From Owenweeksia hongkongensis DSM 17368 (GTDB lineage: Bacteria > Bacteroidota > Bacteroidia > Flavobacteriales > Schleiferiaceae), in assembly GCF_000236705.1 (NCBI RefSeq), contig NC_016599.1:3936058-4000057 (forward strand): 64,000 bases of DNA, given 5' to 3'. The notes beneath the pieces are model-generated. The model ran no database searches, was not told where the DNA came from, and worked only from the letters and a program-made list of their open reading frames with translations. The first letter of the stretch is position 1; every line of letters begins with the position of its first letter. A program made the translations under genes and the position numbers. Positions 7,738 through 16,509 of this stretch are shown here, piece after piece.

Positions 7738-8925
7738 CTACAATACTTCTTTCAGCTTAGCTTCTAGAGCTGGGCCTCTAAGTTCTGTTGCAATGATTTT
7801 TCCTTCACGGTCTACCAATACGGTGTAAGGTATTCCTTGGAAACCAAAATCTTTGATTACGGAAGTTTGCCATCCTTTAAGATCGCTTACGTGGTTATTC
7901 CATGCCAATTGATCTACAGTAATTGCTTTTGCCCAAGCTTCTTTTGGGTCTTGCTGGCTTGGCAAACCATCAAGTGATACGCTATACACCTCAAAACCTT
8001 TGTCTTTATACAGATTGTACATACGTACCAGGTTAGGGTTTTCGGCACGACATGGACGACACCATGCTGCCCAAAAATCTACCAAGACAACCTTACCACG
8101 AAGGTCAGAAAGCTTCATTACTTGTCCTTGAAGGTTTTCAAGAGCAATCTCCGGAACTTCAGCACCAGGAGCTAAGTTTTGTTTTACAGCATCCATCTCC
8201 TGCTGCATAGCAAGATTTTTACGCATTTCTACCATACGCTCATTATAGCTCTTGGTGTGTATTGAGTTTGGATAGCTTTCGCTAATACCTTCTCCTACTT
8301 TTTCAAAGTATTCAAAGTTTTCTTGTGGAGTTACCAAAGGCATTTGGCCAATAGACTGTGAAAAGATGAAAATGTTAGCCAGGCTACCTGGGTTTTCATC
8401 AATCATATCTGTGTATTGCTTTCTGGTGTCAGCCACAATTTGCTTAAAAGTGCTGTCCAGTCTTGGCTTTATCATTTCAAACTGAGCCGAGTCCTGCATC
8501 GCAGCCTGTCCTTCATCATTCAAAGCTTGAACAGCTTTGTTGGCCTCCAAAAGGATTTCGTTGATTTTTTCTATACGCTCAGATTCCGGGCTACCCGAAA
8601 TGTTGTAACTCATATCCTCCATATCATCAATTTCAATGGTTACATGCTCTCCTGGCTGCACAAAAAGTGGAATTCTGAATCTTTCAGAAAGCTGTACCAA
8701 CATAAAGTCAGCAGTGTCTACTGTTACATCTACTTTAAACTTGTTGTCAACTACGGCAACGGTGTCAAAAGGATTTATGCTCTGTGGCGTAATGTTGTAA
8801 AGTATTACTTGTGTAAACTCATCACCTTTTAGATTTCCTTCTATTGATGTTCCTGAGTTGCTTTCGCAAGCGCTAAAGGCAAAAGTGGCGGTGGCTGCAA
8901 GAGCCATCATTTTTAATATTCTCAT
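7738..8925 (-). CDS. TlpA-like thiol:disulfide lipoprotein (DUF4369 type N-terminus)
   Basis: 395 residues. The signal peptide ends in a lipobox (AFSAC, Cys about residue 19), so the protein is probably a periplasm-facing lipoprotein. Residues 20-240 form a beta-rich plus helical region of the kind annotated DUF4369. The C-terminal 140 residues are a TlpA/ResA thioredoxin fold with the redox motif WCRPC in DFWAAWCRPCRAENP and the cis-Pro GIPYTVLVD. Family members reduce or isomerise periplasmic disulfides, often for cytochrome c maturation; the partner here is unknown. Stands alone, 17 bases downstream of gatB. Confidence 0.85.
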   Translation of the reverse strand: MRILKMMALAATATFAFSACESNSGTSIEGNLKGDEFTQVILYNITPQSINPFDTVAVVDNKFKVDVTVDTADFMLVQLSERFRIPLFVQPGEHVTIEIDDMEDMSYNISGSPESERIEKINEILLEANKAVQALNDEGQAAMQDSAQFEMIKPRLDSTFKQIVADTRKQYTDMIDENPGSLANIFIFSQSIGQMPLVTPQENFEYFEKVGEGISESYPNSIHTKSYNERMVEMRKNLAMQQEMDAVKQNLAPGAEVPEIALENLQGQVMKLSDLRGKVVLVDFWAAWCRPCRAENPNLVRMYNLYKDKGFEVYSVSLDGLPSQQDPKEAWAKAITVDQLAWNNHVSDLKGWQTSVIKDFGFQGIPYTVLVDREGKIIATELRGPALEAKLKEVL

Positions 8926-8942
8926 ATTGGGTTTTTGGGGTT

Positions 8943-10394
8943 TTACTTTTCTAATTCTTGTTGTACTAATTTACTGGTCACTTTGGGGTCGGCCTTACCG
9001 TGAGATAGCTTCATCACTTCTCCCATAAATAAGCCCATCAAGCCTTTTTTACCGGCTTTATATTCTTCCACCTTGGCGGGATATTTAGCCAAAGCTTCTT
9101 TTACTAATTCAAGCAAAGCATCGCTGTCACTCTCCTGTATAAGGTTTAGTTCCTTAGCCAATGCTTCAGGTGCTTTTTCAGGACTTTCAATCAAACCTTT
9201 AAACAAATCACCGTTGGCAGCAGAGTTGCTCACCACACCATTTTCTACCATACCAATAAGCTCAGCAATGGTATTAGGCTTTACTGGAAATTCTTCAATT
9301 GTGATGGCTCTATCATTCATGTATGATTTCACACTTCCCATCATCCAGTTGGCCGCAGCCTTGTGGTTTTTGGTGTGCTTTATCACTTCTTCAAAATATA
9401 GGGCGATCTCCTTGGTTTCAGTAAGCAGAGCGGCATCATAAGCGCTCAATCCCATTTCCTGATATTTTGCCAAAAGCTCTTTCGGCAAGGGTGGGAGTTC
9501 ACTTTTTACCTGGCTTACATAATCTTCTTTTACAAGAATTGGCTGCAAATCCGGCTCAGGAAAATAGCGATAATCGTGTGCATCTTCCTTAGCTCTTAGC
9601 AAGCGCGTTTCTCCGCTTCCGGCATCAAAAGTCATGGTTTGCTGTAGCACTTCGCCACCACTTTCATACACTTCGTACTGACGCTTTATTTCAAAATCAA
9701 TAGCCTTTTGCACATTACGGAAGGAGTTCATGTTTTTCACCTCTACCTTGGTTCCAAACTTCTCTCTTCCTCTTGGGCGGATAGAAACGTTTACGTCACA
9801 ACGCAAACTTCCTTCTTCCATATTACCGTCAGAAATATCGAGGTAACGTACTAACTGGCGCATCTCCTGAAGGTAATTATAAGCCTCTTGTCCGTTTCTG
9901 AAATCTGGCTCACTCACAATTTCCAAAAGTGCAACTCCGGCACGGTTGAGGTCAATCAGTGTGTTAAAAGGGTCTATGTCGTGAATACTCTTACCACTAT
10001 CTTCCTCCATGTGAATACGGGTAAGGCCAATACGCTTTGGATTATCATCCGCATCTTTTATCTCCACATATCCATTGGTGCAAATTGGCGTAGTGTCCTG
10101 AGTTACCTGATAGCCTTTTGGCAAATCCGCATAAAAATAGTTTTTGCGGGCATACTCATTTCGCTCACGAATATCACAATTGGTAGCAATACCCAGCCTT
10201 ACGGCAAATTCAATCACGCTGCTGTTTACCATCGGTAAAGTACCGGGGTGTCCCAGTGAAATAGCATTGGTCTGTGTGTTGGGCATTCCACCGTAAGTGG
10301 TAGAGTCCGAACTATAGGCCTTGCTGTGGGTGTTCAGCTGAACGTGTATCTCCAAACCGATAATCGGTTCGTATTTTTCTAAAATATCTTTCAT
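8943..10394 (-). CDS. gatB: aspartyl/glutamyl-tRNA amidotransferase subunit B
   Basis: 483 residues, normal for the family. Works with GatA and GatC to convert Glu-tRNA(Gln) or Asp-tRNA(Asn) to the amide form. The N-terminal signature EPIIGLEIHVQLNT is at 9-22, the conserved LDLNRAGVALLEIVSEPD-like block (here LIDLNRAGVALLEIVSEPD) lies near residues 147-165, and the C-terminal YqeY-like tail ends in the usual KADPK. GatA and GatC are not in the window, which is common because these genes are often scattered. Confidence 0.96.
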   Translation of the reverse strand: MKDILEKYEPIIGLEIHVQLNTHSKAYSSDSTTYGGMPNTQTNAISLGHPGTLPMVNSSVIEFAVRLGIATNCDIRERNEYARKNYFYADLPKGYQVTQDTTPICTNGYVEIKDADDNPKRIGLTRIHMEEDSGKSIHDIDPFNTLIDLNRAGVALLEIVSEPDFRNGQEAYNYLQEMRQLVRYLDISDGNMEEGSLRCDVNVSIRPRGREKFGTKVEVKNMNSFRNVQKAIDFEIKRQYEVYESGGEVLQQTMTFDAGSGETRLLRAKEDAHDYRYFPEPDLQPILVKEDYVSQVKSELPPLPKELLAKYQEMGLSAYDAALLTETKEIALYFEEVIKHTKNHKAAANWMMGSVKSYMNDRAITIEEFPVKPNTIAELIGMVENGVVSNSAANGDLFKGLIESPEKAPEALAKELNLIQESDSDALLELVKEALAKYPAKVEEYKAGKKGLMGLFMGEVMKLSHGKADPKVTSKLVQQELEK

Positions 10395-10474
10395 AATAAG
10401 TGGCGCAAAGAAACGAAATTATGATAGTGTCTCAAAGGGGAGATATAAAGCTTGGAAGGGTTATTTTAAGGGAG

Positions 10475-11485
10475 CTAAACTCCTTGTAAATAGCCGCTTA
10501 TCTTTTTGGTGAAATCCTGTTCTTGGTCAAATAGAAATTGGACTTGCATGGGGAGATAAAAAACATGCTCCAGCGTTTCTGCATTAAGCAAACTTTTTAA
10601 GCGTACCCAATCCTTTTCGGTGGTGATAATTGGGGTTCCACTGGCGGTCACCATTTTTTCTATATCTGCTATTTCCTTGGCGGAAAAACTGTGATGGTCG
10701 GCAAATTTCAGATGTTTCTGTATCGAAAGGCTTTTTCCAATTTGGTTTAAAAATGGTTGAGGTTTCGCAATGCCGGTAAGGGCTATTACTTTTTTTGTTC
10801 CTAGTTTTTCACCTTTCACATTTTGAGGTTCACTGTAGCTAATGGTGGTGAAGTACACAGACTTGTCGCCTGGCTTTATCTTTTGCATCATTTCCTTGGC
10901 CTTGGCAGGAGTGAGGTTTGCAGGGCATTTGGTGACCACAATTACATTTGCTCTTTTCTTTCCACTTGTGTATTCCCGAAGGTTTCCTGCGGGCAAAAGC
11001 AAATCGTGATAAAAGGGCTCCTGGAAAGTAGTAAGCAAAATTTGAAACCCCGGCTTTACATAGCGATGCTGGTAGGCATCATCTAATAAAATTAAATCGG
11101 GCGAACAATTTTCAATTAGGGCTTGCACGCCTTCAGGTCGCTTTTCGGCTAAGGCCAAACATATCTCTGGAAACTTGTTGAAAATCTGAAAGGGTTCATC
11201 CCCAATTTCGCTAAACGTGTGTTGAGGTTTTGCCAAAATAAGTCCCTTGGTTTTTCGGCCATAGCCGCGACTTACCAAACCAACTTTATAATCTGAAAAC
11301 CTGCGGATTAGAAACTCCACCATGGGCGTTTTTCCAGTACCTCCAGCACTCAGGTTTCCCACAGAAATCACCGGTACCTTAAACTCCTGCGAAGGCAAAA
11401 TGTCTTTATTAAAAGCCCAATTGCGTAGCGCAGTTATGGCTCCGTAAGGGAAGGAAAATGGGTATAGGAGTTTGCGGAGGTTCAT
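10475..11485 (-). CDS. lpxK: tetraacyldisaccharide 4'-kinase
   Basis: 336 residues. Phosphorylates the lipid A precursor at the 4' position at the inner face of the inner membrane. A hydrophobic N-terminal helix (about 5-25) is followed by the Walker A loop SVGNLSAGGTGKTP at 41-54, and by the LLDDAYQHR stretch that holds the catalytic Asp/His. The C-terminal TTEKDWVRL is also typical. Presence of lpxK confirms an outer membrane with lipid A. 80 bases separate it from gatB and 29 from the upstream secreted protein gene. Confidence 0.95.
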   Translation of the reverse strand: MNLRKLLYPFSFPYGAITALRNWAFNKDILPSQEFKVPVISVGNLSAGGTGKTPMVEFLIRRFSDYKVGLVSRGYGRKTKGLILAKPQHTFSEIGDEPFQIFNKFPEICLALAEKRPEGVQALIENCSPDLILLDDAYQHRYVKPGFQILLTTFQEPFYHDLLLPAGNLREYTSGKKRANVIVVTKCPANLTPAKAKEMMQKIKPGDKSVYFTTISYSEPQNVKGEKLGTKKVIALTGIAKPQPFLNQIGKSLSIQKHLKFADHHSFSAKEIADIEKMVTASGTPIITTEKDWVRLKSLLNAETLEHVFYLPMQVQFLFDQEQDFTKKISGYLQGV

Positions 11486-11514
11486 CTCAAGAATCAGTTT
11501 GCAAATAAATTCAA

Positions 11515-12162
11515 CTATTCAAAAATAATTGGGTAATCCATTGATAAGCCATTTTTTTCAAAAAGGAAGATGGTAGATATAAAATCTACATCATTGAAAT
11601 CATCGGGCTTTATAGTTTCTAAAGGATGGCCATGCCCTTTAATTGGATAAAATCTTATATAGATTGTAGCAATAGTTAATCCTTGAAAATCTGCCATTTC
11701 CTCAATCCTTCTTATAGTTTTGAAAAAAGTCTCAGGGTTCAAAGGGTAGGATAGAGCATAATCTATTTCAATTGAATCGGTCTTTTCTGTCCAGAATATA
11801 GAAGGATCTTCAGCACTCCATGTGGTATCAATGATTGTGTTTCTTATTTTTTTTAGCTTTTCAGGATACACTGGATATGTTAAGGTGGAACGAAAAGTGT
11901 CAGCTTGTAAATTGTAAACTGATATGTCTGTTTTTACCGTAGTGTCAGGTCTATAACGTTTTACTTCTATCGTACGATATGTTTTATACCCGTTATCAAA
12001 TTCTAAAATGTCAATTTGTTGACTTGAGTAGGAATGCTTAGACACAAACATATAGGTTGAGTCAAAGCTTGGACTGGAAACATTGAAAGGAATGCTTTTA
12101 TCTTGAGCGGTGGAAAGATAAAAGGCAATTATAAAAATGATGGCTGATAGAATAGGTTTCAT
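11515..12162 (-). CDS. secreted protein of unknown function
   Basis: 215 residues with an N-terminal hydrophobic segment (residues 3-17) ending near STAQ, consistent with a Sec signal peptide. No cysteine pairs, no known motif, mostly beta-strand-like alternation. Its ATG overlaps the stop of miaA by 4 bases (ATGA), so it is co-translated with the miaA chain. I do not recognise the family. Confidence 0.7.
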   Translation of the reverse strand: MKPILSAIIFIIAFYLSTAQDKSIPFNVSSPSFDSTYMFVSKHSYSSQQIDILEFDNGYKTYRTIEVKRYRPDTTVKTDISVYNLQADTFRSTLTYPVYPEKLKKIRNTIIDTTWSAEDPSIFWTEKTDSIEIDYALSYPLNPETFFKTIRRIEEMADFQGLTIATIYIRFYPIKGHGHPLETIKPDDFNDVDFISTIFLFEKNGLSMDYPIIFE

Positions 12163-13070
12163 TGTTGATTTTTCAATTTAGGACTTAGAGTACTTTTAAT
12201 CTCTACCACCTCAAAAGGCGAAAACCACTCAATATCCTTCTCTCTTCTAAACCAGGTAAGCTGGCGCTTGGCGTACCTGCGGCTGTTTTTCTTTATTTCT
12301 TCTATGGCGAAATCTAAATCTATTTCTCCATCGAAATATCGAATTAGCTCTTTGTAGCCCACGGTTTGCATGGAGTTTTTCTCCCGAAAGGGAAGGAGTT
12401 GTTTCACTTCTTCTTCTAATCCTGCTTCCAGCATTTGGTCCACACGGAGGTTTATACGTTCGTATAATTCAGGGCGGGGCAGGTCCAATCCTATTTTTAT
12501 AATATTAAATGGACGCTTGGTTTTTTCACCTTGGCGAAATGAAGTGTACGTTTTTCCTGTGGTGCGGATTACTTCCAAAGCTCTGATTATTCGCTGCGGG
12601 TTCTGCTGGTCTACTTGCGCAAAGTAGGCGGGGTCTTTTTCGCTTAATTCTTTAGCTAAACTGTCTAGTCCATTTTCTTCCAATTCAGCATTTAGCTGCT
12701 TTCGTATTTCTTGTGGAATGCCGGGCATCTCATCAAAACCATCCGTGAGGATACGCATATAAAGCCCGCTTCCACCAACGAGCACGGCTGTTTCATGTGT
12801 TTTGAAAATTTCTTCTAGCTTGGCCAAAGCTTCTTTTTCAAAATCTCCCGCGCTATAATCATCATTTACCGAAAGGTGACCCACCAAGTGATGTGGCACA
12901 CGAGCAAGTTCTTCAGGAGAAGGTGGTGCTGCTCCGATTTTCAATTCTTTGTAAAACTGTCTTGAATCAAAAGAGATAATCTCAGTTTGCAGCCATTCTG
13001 CAATTTTGATGGCTACGTCTGTTTTTCCCACGGCAGTGGGGCCGGCTATAAATATGGCAGTTTTGTTCAC
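12159..13070 (-). CDS. miaA: tRNA dimethylallyltransferase
   Basis: 303 residues. Transfers dimethylallyl to A37 of tRNAs reading U-starting codons. P-loop GPTAVGKT at 10-17, SFDSRQFYKELKIG (substrate-binding DSxQ variant), HHLVGH and VGGSGLYMRILTDG follow in the expected order, and the C-terminal RRYAKRQLTWFRRE is intact. It uses dimethylallyl diphosphate, made in this organism from the mevalonate route seen elsewhere in the window. Overlaps the channel gene upstream by 4 bases. Confidence 0.96.
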   Translation of the reverse strand: MNKTAIFIAGPTAVGKTDVAIKIAEWLQTEIISFDSRQFYKELKIGAAPPSPEELARVPHHLVGHLSVNDDYSAGDFEKEALAKLEEIFKTHETAVLVGGSGLYMRILTDGFDEMPGIPQEIRKQLNAELEENGLDSLAKELSEKDPAYFAQVDQQNPQRIIRALEVIRTTGKTYTSFRQGEKTKRPFNIIKIGLDLPRPELYERINLRVDQMLEAGLEEEVKQLLPFREKNSMQTVGYKELIRYFDGEIDLDFAIEEIKKNSRRYAKRQLTWFRREKDIEWFSPFEVVEIKSTLSPKLKNQQ

Positions 13071-13906
13071 AGCTGGTTACCACAATTTGGACAAAAATTA
13101 GCTTCTGGGTCGATTATACCTTTGTTGCAAGCCGGGCATCTGTGATGGTGTAGCTTTTTATTTTCGTCAGCCTTTGTCTGATTAGCACGGGCAATTTCAG
13201 AAGTTACAATACCAGTAGGCACAGCAATAATTCCATATCCCAAAATCATAATTACCGAGGCAATCATTTGGCCCAAGGTAGTTTGCGGAGCAATGTCGCC
13301 ATAACCAACCGTGGTAAGCGTTACAATGCACCAATAGATACTCACAGGAATACTCGTGAAACCATTTTCGCGGCCTTCTACCAAGTACATCACGGTACCC
13401 ATTATAAACACGGCACACATTACCACCACTATAAACACGGTGATTTTTATACGGCTAGCTTTTAGTGCATTGCTGAGCATATTGGCTTCACCGAGAAAGC
13501 GTACCATCTTTAAAATCCGGAAAACACGGATAAGACGAATACTGCGGATGGCCATAAAATAATGGGCTCCCGAAAGTACTATGGCGAGGTAGGTAGGTAG
13601 TATGGAGAGTAAGTCAATAATACCGTAAAAACTAAAAATGTAGTATCGAGGATTGCGGACTACGGCTACTCGAAGGATATATTCAAGAGTAAAAATTACT
13701 GTGAAAATCCATTCGACCATTTGAAAAATGGTTCCATACTTATTATAAATACTCTCTACAGATTCAAGTACAATGGCAAGTAAGCTACCCAAAATGGCAA
13801 TAAGCAGAACTACATCAAAGAGTTTTCCTTTGGGCGTATCCGCTTCAAAAATAATTTCATACCAGCGGGCTCGCCACCCAGTCATATTTTCCGGACGGTT
13901 GGTCAC
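13067..13906 (-). CDS. voltage-gated type potassium channel with C-terminal zinc ribbon
   Basis: 279 residues. Six membrane segments are visible; segment 4 carries regularly spaced basic residues (R121, R124, R127, R130, K133), and the selectivity filter is TVGYGD at 199-204. The tail ends in a four-cysteine ribbon (C257-P-A-C260 and C272-P-N-C275) after a His cluster (HHHR), an unusual cytoplasmic add-on that probably binds zinc. Family role is K+ conductance across the inner membrane gated by voltage. It sits between an ABC permease and miaA, with 4-base overlaps on both sides. Confidence 0.88.
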   Translation of the reverse strand: MTNRPENMTGWRARWYEIIFEADTPKGKLFDVVLLIAILGSLLAIVLESVESIYNKYGTIFQMVEWIFTVIFTLEYILRVAVVRNPRYYIFSFYGIIDLLSILPTYLAIVLSGAHYFMAIRSIRLIRVFRILKMVRFLGEANMLSNALKASRIKITVFIVVVMCAVFIMGTVMYLVEGRENGFTSIPVSIYWCIVTLTTVGYGDIAPQTTLGQMIASVIMILGYGIIAVPTGIVTSEIARANQTKADENKKLHHHRCPACNKGIIDPEANFCPNCGNQL

Positions 13907-14721
13907 AGATCTCGTTTTTTAAGAATTACTAAACCTCCAGCCGCAAAGATGAGGGTATAAAGCCAAGTGGTCAACAAAAATTTGGTGGGCACACTATCCG
14001 TAGAGGTTGTGCCCAAAATCATGTCGGCCTCCATCAATCGGGTGAAAGGTTGTAAAATCAATTCCCGCGAAGGGGCTGCCGGCAAATAGTACTTTATAGG
14101 CTCACCAATGGCAAAGCCAAGAATGGGTTCTACAATAAAATAGTAGGCCAAAATTACAATGATGCTCACGGTACTTCTTCTGAAAAGGAAAGTGAGGAAT
14201 AGTGCGAAAACCATCATGAACATTACTTCAGTAAAGAATGCAAACAGGTAATCGGCTCCGTCAACGTATTCTGTAAAACTTGCATCGGGATTATACATAA
14301 TAGCAATTACAAGCCCTGTAAAGAATATAACGCCAAGACTTATGATGCTAAAGATTAAGGCGCTAAAAAGCTTAGAAATATAAAAGCCTTGAATGCTAAG
14401 TCCGTCAATCACATTTTGACGAAAAGTCTTGTATTGATATTCGTTGGAAATAAAGAATATGAGAAGGAAGGCAGGGATGAACTTAAAAAATCCAGCTAGG
14501 TAAGTAATGTTATGCCAAAGGTGAGGGAGTATGTAAAACCCTGCCTCGCCAAAGGTTTTCATGGCAATCATGCCTTGGTTTTCTGCTCCATCATTATTAA
14601 ACAACTTAAAGCTCCCAAAGCCTGAAATAAGAAGAATCATGCAAAGGATGTAAAGCCCCATTCCTATCCAAAAGAAAATATGTAAGCGCAGCTTTAGCCA
14701 CTCTAGTTTAAATAGTTTCAT
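13903..14721 (-). CDS. ABC-2 type transporter permease
   Basis: 272 residues with about six hydrophobic segments: one near the N-terminus (15-35), a pair around 60-90, then 115-140, 160-185, 190-215 and a last one near 250. The long extracytoplasmic loop after the first segment is typical of ABC-2 permeases. Overlaps the ATPase gene by 4 bases. The exported substrate cannot be read from the sequence. Confidence 0.8.
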   Translation of the reverse strand: MKLFKLEWLKLRLHIFFWIGMGLYILCMILLISGFGSFKLFNNDGAENQGMIAMKTFGEAGFYILPHLWHNITYLAGFFKFIPAFLLIFFISNEYQYKTFRQNVIDGLSIQGFYISKLFSALIFSIISLGVIFFTGLVIAIMYNPDASFTEYVDGADYLFAFFTEVMFMMVFALFLTFLFRRSTVSIIVILAYYFIVEPILGFAIGEPIKYYLPAAPSRELILQPFTRLMEADMILGTTSTDSVPTKFLLTTWLYTLIFAAGGLVILKKRDL

Positions 14722-15611
14722 GAGTTTGAGATTAGGTTTAGGAATTGCTTTTCAAGGCTGTTTTTGCGGAATACCAGGTGGTGGGCAAATATGCCTTGAG
14801 CCACCAAATGTTTGTTGATTTCAGACGGGGATATTTTTTTGTCCAAAACCACAAGGAGCATATCGCCTTCAATTTTTACACTGTCCACACCATCCAGTTT
14901 CTCCAGTAGCATTCGGGTGAGATTTAAATCTTCGCTACCTATTTCTACCACACCTTCGTGGCCGGTCAATTCTTCAACGGTGCCACAAAACAGTAATTTC
15001 CCAAAACGGATAACGGCCGCATGGGTACACACTTTTTCTATTTCATCCAAAAGATGACTGGCAATAATTACTGTAATTCCTTGTGAGGCGATGTCTTTTA
15101 TTAAAGCCCGTATTTCAGCAATTCCTTGCGGATCCAATCCGTTTGTTGGTTCATCCAAAACCAAAACTTCAGGATTGCTGAGCAGGGCAGAGGCAATGGC
15201 CAAGCGTTGTTTCATCCCAAGGCTGTACGTTTTGAATTTGCTATCAGCACGTGTATTCAGGTTTACAGTTTTGAGTACTCCATCAATATTGGCATTACCA
15301 ATTTCCTTTATTTGAGCCACTACTTTTAGATTATCTACCGCAGACATATAGGGGTAGAAATTAGGAGTCTCGAGTATAGCGCCCAGCTTTTGTTTTGTTT
15401 CAAAATTCAGAGGTTTTCCAAACCAGGAGAAATCGCCACTGTCTGGTTTTGTAACTCCAAGTAGCATTCCCAAGGTGGTTGTTTTTCCACTTCCATTCGG
15501 GCCAAGTATTCCAAATACACTTCCCTTCGGAACCTCCAGACTTAGGCTATCAACGGCTTGCACGGGGCCATAGCGTTTACTTAAATTTCGAATGTTTAGA
15601 ATTTTATCCAA
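14718..15611 (-). CDS. ABC transporter ATP-binding protein
   Basis: 297 residues. Walker A GPNGSGKT at 37-44, Q-loop, signature YSLGMKQRL, Walker B VLVLDEPTNGLDP and H-loop IIASHLLDE are all present. The 80-residue C-terminal extension is of the kind seen in Bcr/NatA-type exporters. The apparent start is TTG at 15611; I see no in-frame ATG upstream and the first strand of the domain follows directly. First gene of a chain of five coupled genes running to 11515. Confidence 0.88.
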   Translation of the reverse strand: MDKILNIRNLSKRYGPVQAVDSLSLEVPKGSVFGILGPNGSGKTTTLGMLLGVTKPDSGDFSWFGKPLNFETKQKLGAILETPNFYPYMSAVDNLKVVAQIKEIGNANIDGVLKTVNLNTRADSKFKTYSLGMKQRLAIASALLSNPEVLVLDEPTNGLDPQGIAEIRALIKDIASQGITVIIASHLLDEIEKVCTHAAVIRFGKLLFCGTVEELTGHEGVVEIGSEDLNLTRMLLEKLDGVDSVKIEGDMLLVVLDKKISPSEINKHLVAQGIFAHHLVFRKNSLEKQFLNLISNS

Positions 15612-15703
15612 AATGCTTATATTTAGTTTGACAAGCTAAGGGTAAATTTTATAAAAATAATGGGGACCATACCTCATTTTCCAACCGAAATATATTTTAC
15701 ATT

Positions 15704-16000
15704 ATGGATAACACATTTGACGCCACTCCTTTGGTGGAAAAGGAAATTATAGGGGAACTTAAATTTCCACAAGCAGAAGTACTTTTAGATAAATTGGCAA
15801 TTTCCGAACGGACTGCCGCTCTGCATCATGCAACTAGTTTAGGCAATTTAGATCATCACAAAGTGAATATTTACTTTGAGGATGCAGATGGTGTAAAGAG
15901 GGTGAACACCACCATTTGGGCGATTACAGATAAGCGAATCTTACTAAAAAATGGAAAGTCAATTCCGATAAACCGAATTCACGGAGTGGTAATTATTTAA
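15704..16000 (+). CDS. small conserved protein, PH-like fragment
   Basis: 98 residues, no signal peptide or membrane segment. The second half (TTIWAITDKRILLKNGKSIP) resembles the strand pattern of bacterial PH domains, in which a conserved T-D-K/R-R-I/V-L turn is usual. The first half is acidic and helical. Its stop shares TTAA with the stop of the gene on the opposite strand. Function unknown. Confidence 0.6.
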   Translation: MDNTFDATPLVEKEIIGELKFPQAEVLLDKLAISERTAALHHATSLGNLDHHKVNIYFEDADGVKRVNTTIWAITDKRILLKNGKSIPINRIHGVVII

Positions 16001-16506
16001 TACCAATCATCTCCCTGATAATCATCAGAATCTTCATTGTCATGATCCCATTCAGAAAAAAGGTCGTCATCTCCGGTGTCGGCCTTCATTTCTTTTTCAG
16101 GAGGAGTGTTAGGGCGTTCTCCAATTTTACCTAAAACTTGAGATTCGAAGCTGGTTTCATCGATGATTTTGATAGCGGTGGCTTCCAGATAAAATGTCCA
16201 CAAGTTCATATAATCATATACAAAGAGCATTTTCTCTTCTTCCTTCACAAAGCTTTCTTCAATGCTATGTGCTTCCAGCTGATTTTTTCCGCTTTCAGCA
16301 TCAAAGGCCATCATGCTGATTTCCTCACCTTGCTCCCAGTCATCATTGCTTTTAAAGAAGGAAGACATTTCACCAGGTTCCAAATCAAAAGCTTGAACCA
16401 AAATTTTGTGTAGATCGTACAAATTAGCATTACCATGAATCGCGATGTCGCGAATCACATCTTCGTCAGCGTCAAGTATAGCACGGATTGTAAATACTTC
16501 AGTCAT
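15997..16506 (-). CDS. pRiA4b ORF-3-like domain protein
   Basis: 169 residues. The start, with IRAILDADEDVIRDIAIHGN then LYDLHKILVQAF, matches the plasmid pRiA4b ORF-3 / IS1096 TnpR-like family, a small alpha+beta domain of unknown role despite the transposon-linked name. The tail is strongly acidic (residues 135-169). There is no sign of a mobile element here; the family is common as a stand-alone chromosomal gene in Bacteroidota. Sits 3 bases after the CCA-adding enzyme gene and probably is co-transcribed with it. Confidence 0.75.
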   Translation of the reverse strand: MTEVFTIRAILDADEDVIRDIAIHGNANLYDLHKILVQAFDLEPGEMSSFFKSNDDWEQGEEISMMAFDAESGKNQLEAHSIEESFVKEEEKMLFVYDYMNLWTFYLEATAIKIIDETSFESQVLGKIGERPNTPPEKEMKADTGDDDLFSEWDHDNEDSDDYQGDDWY

Positions 16507-16509
16507 CTC

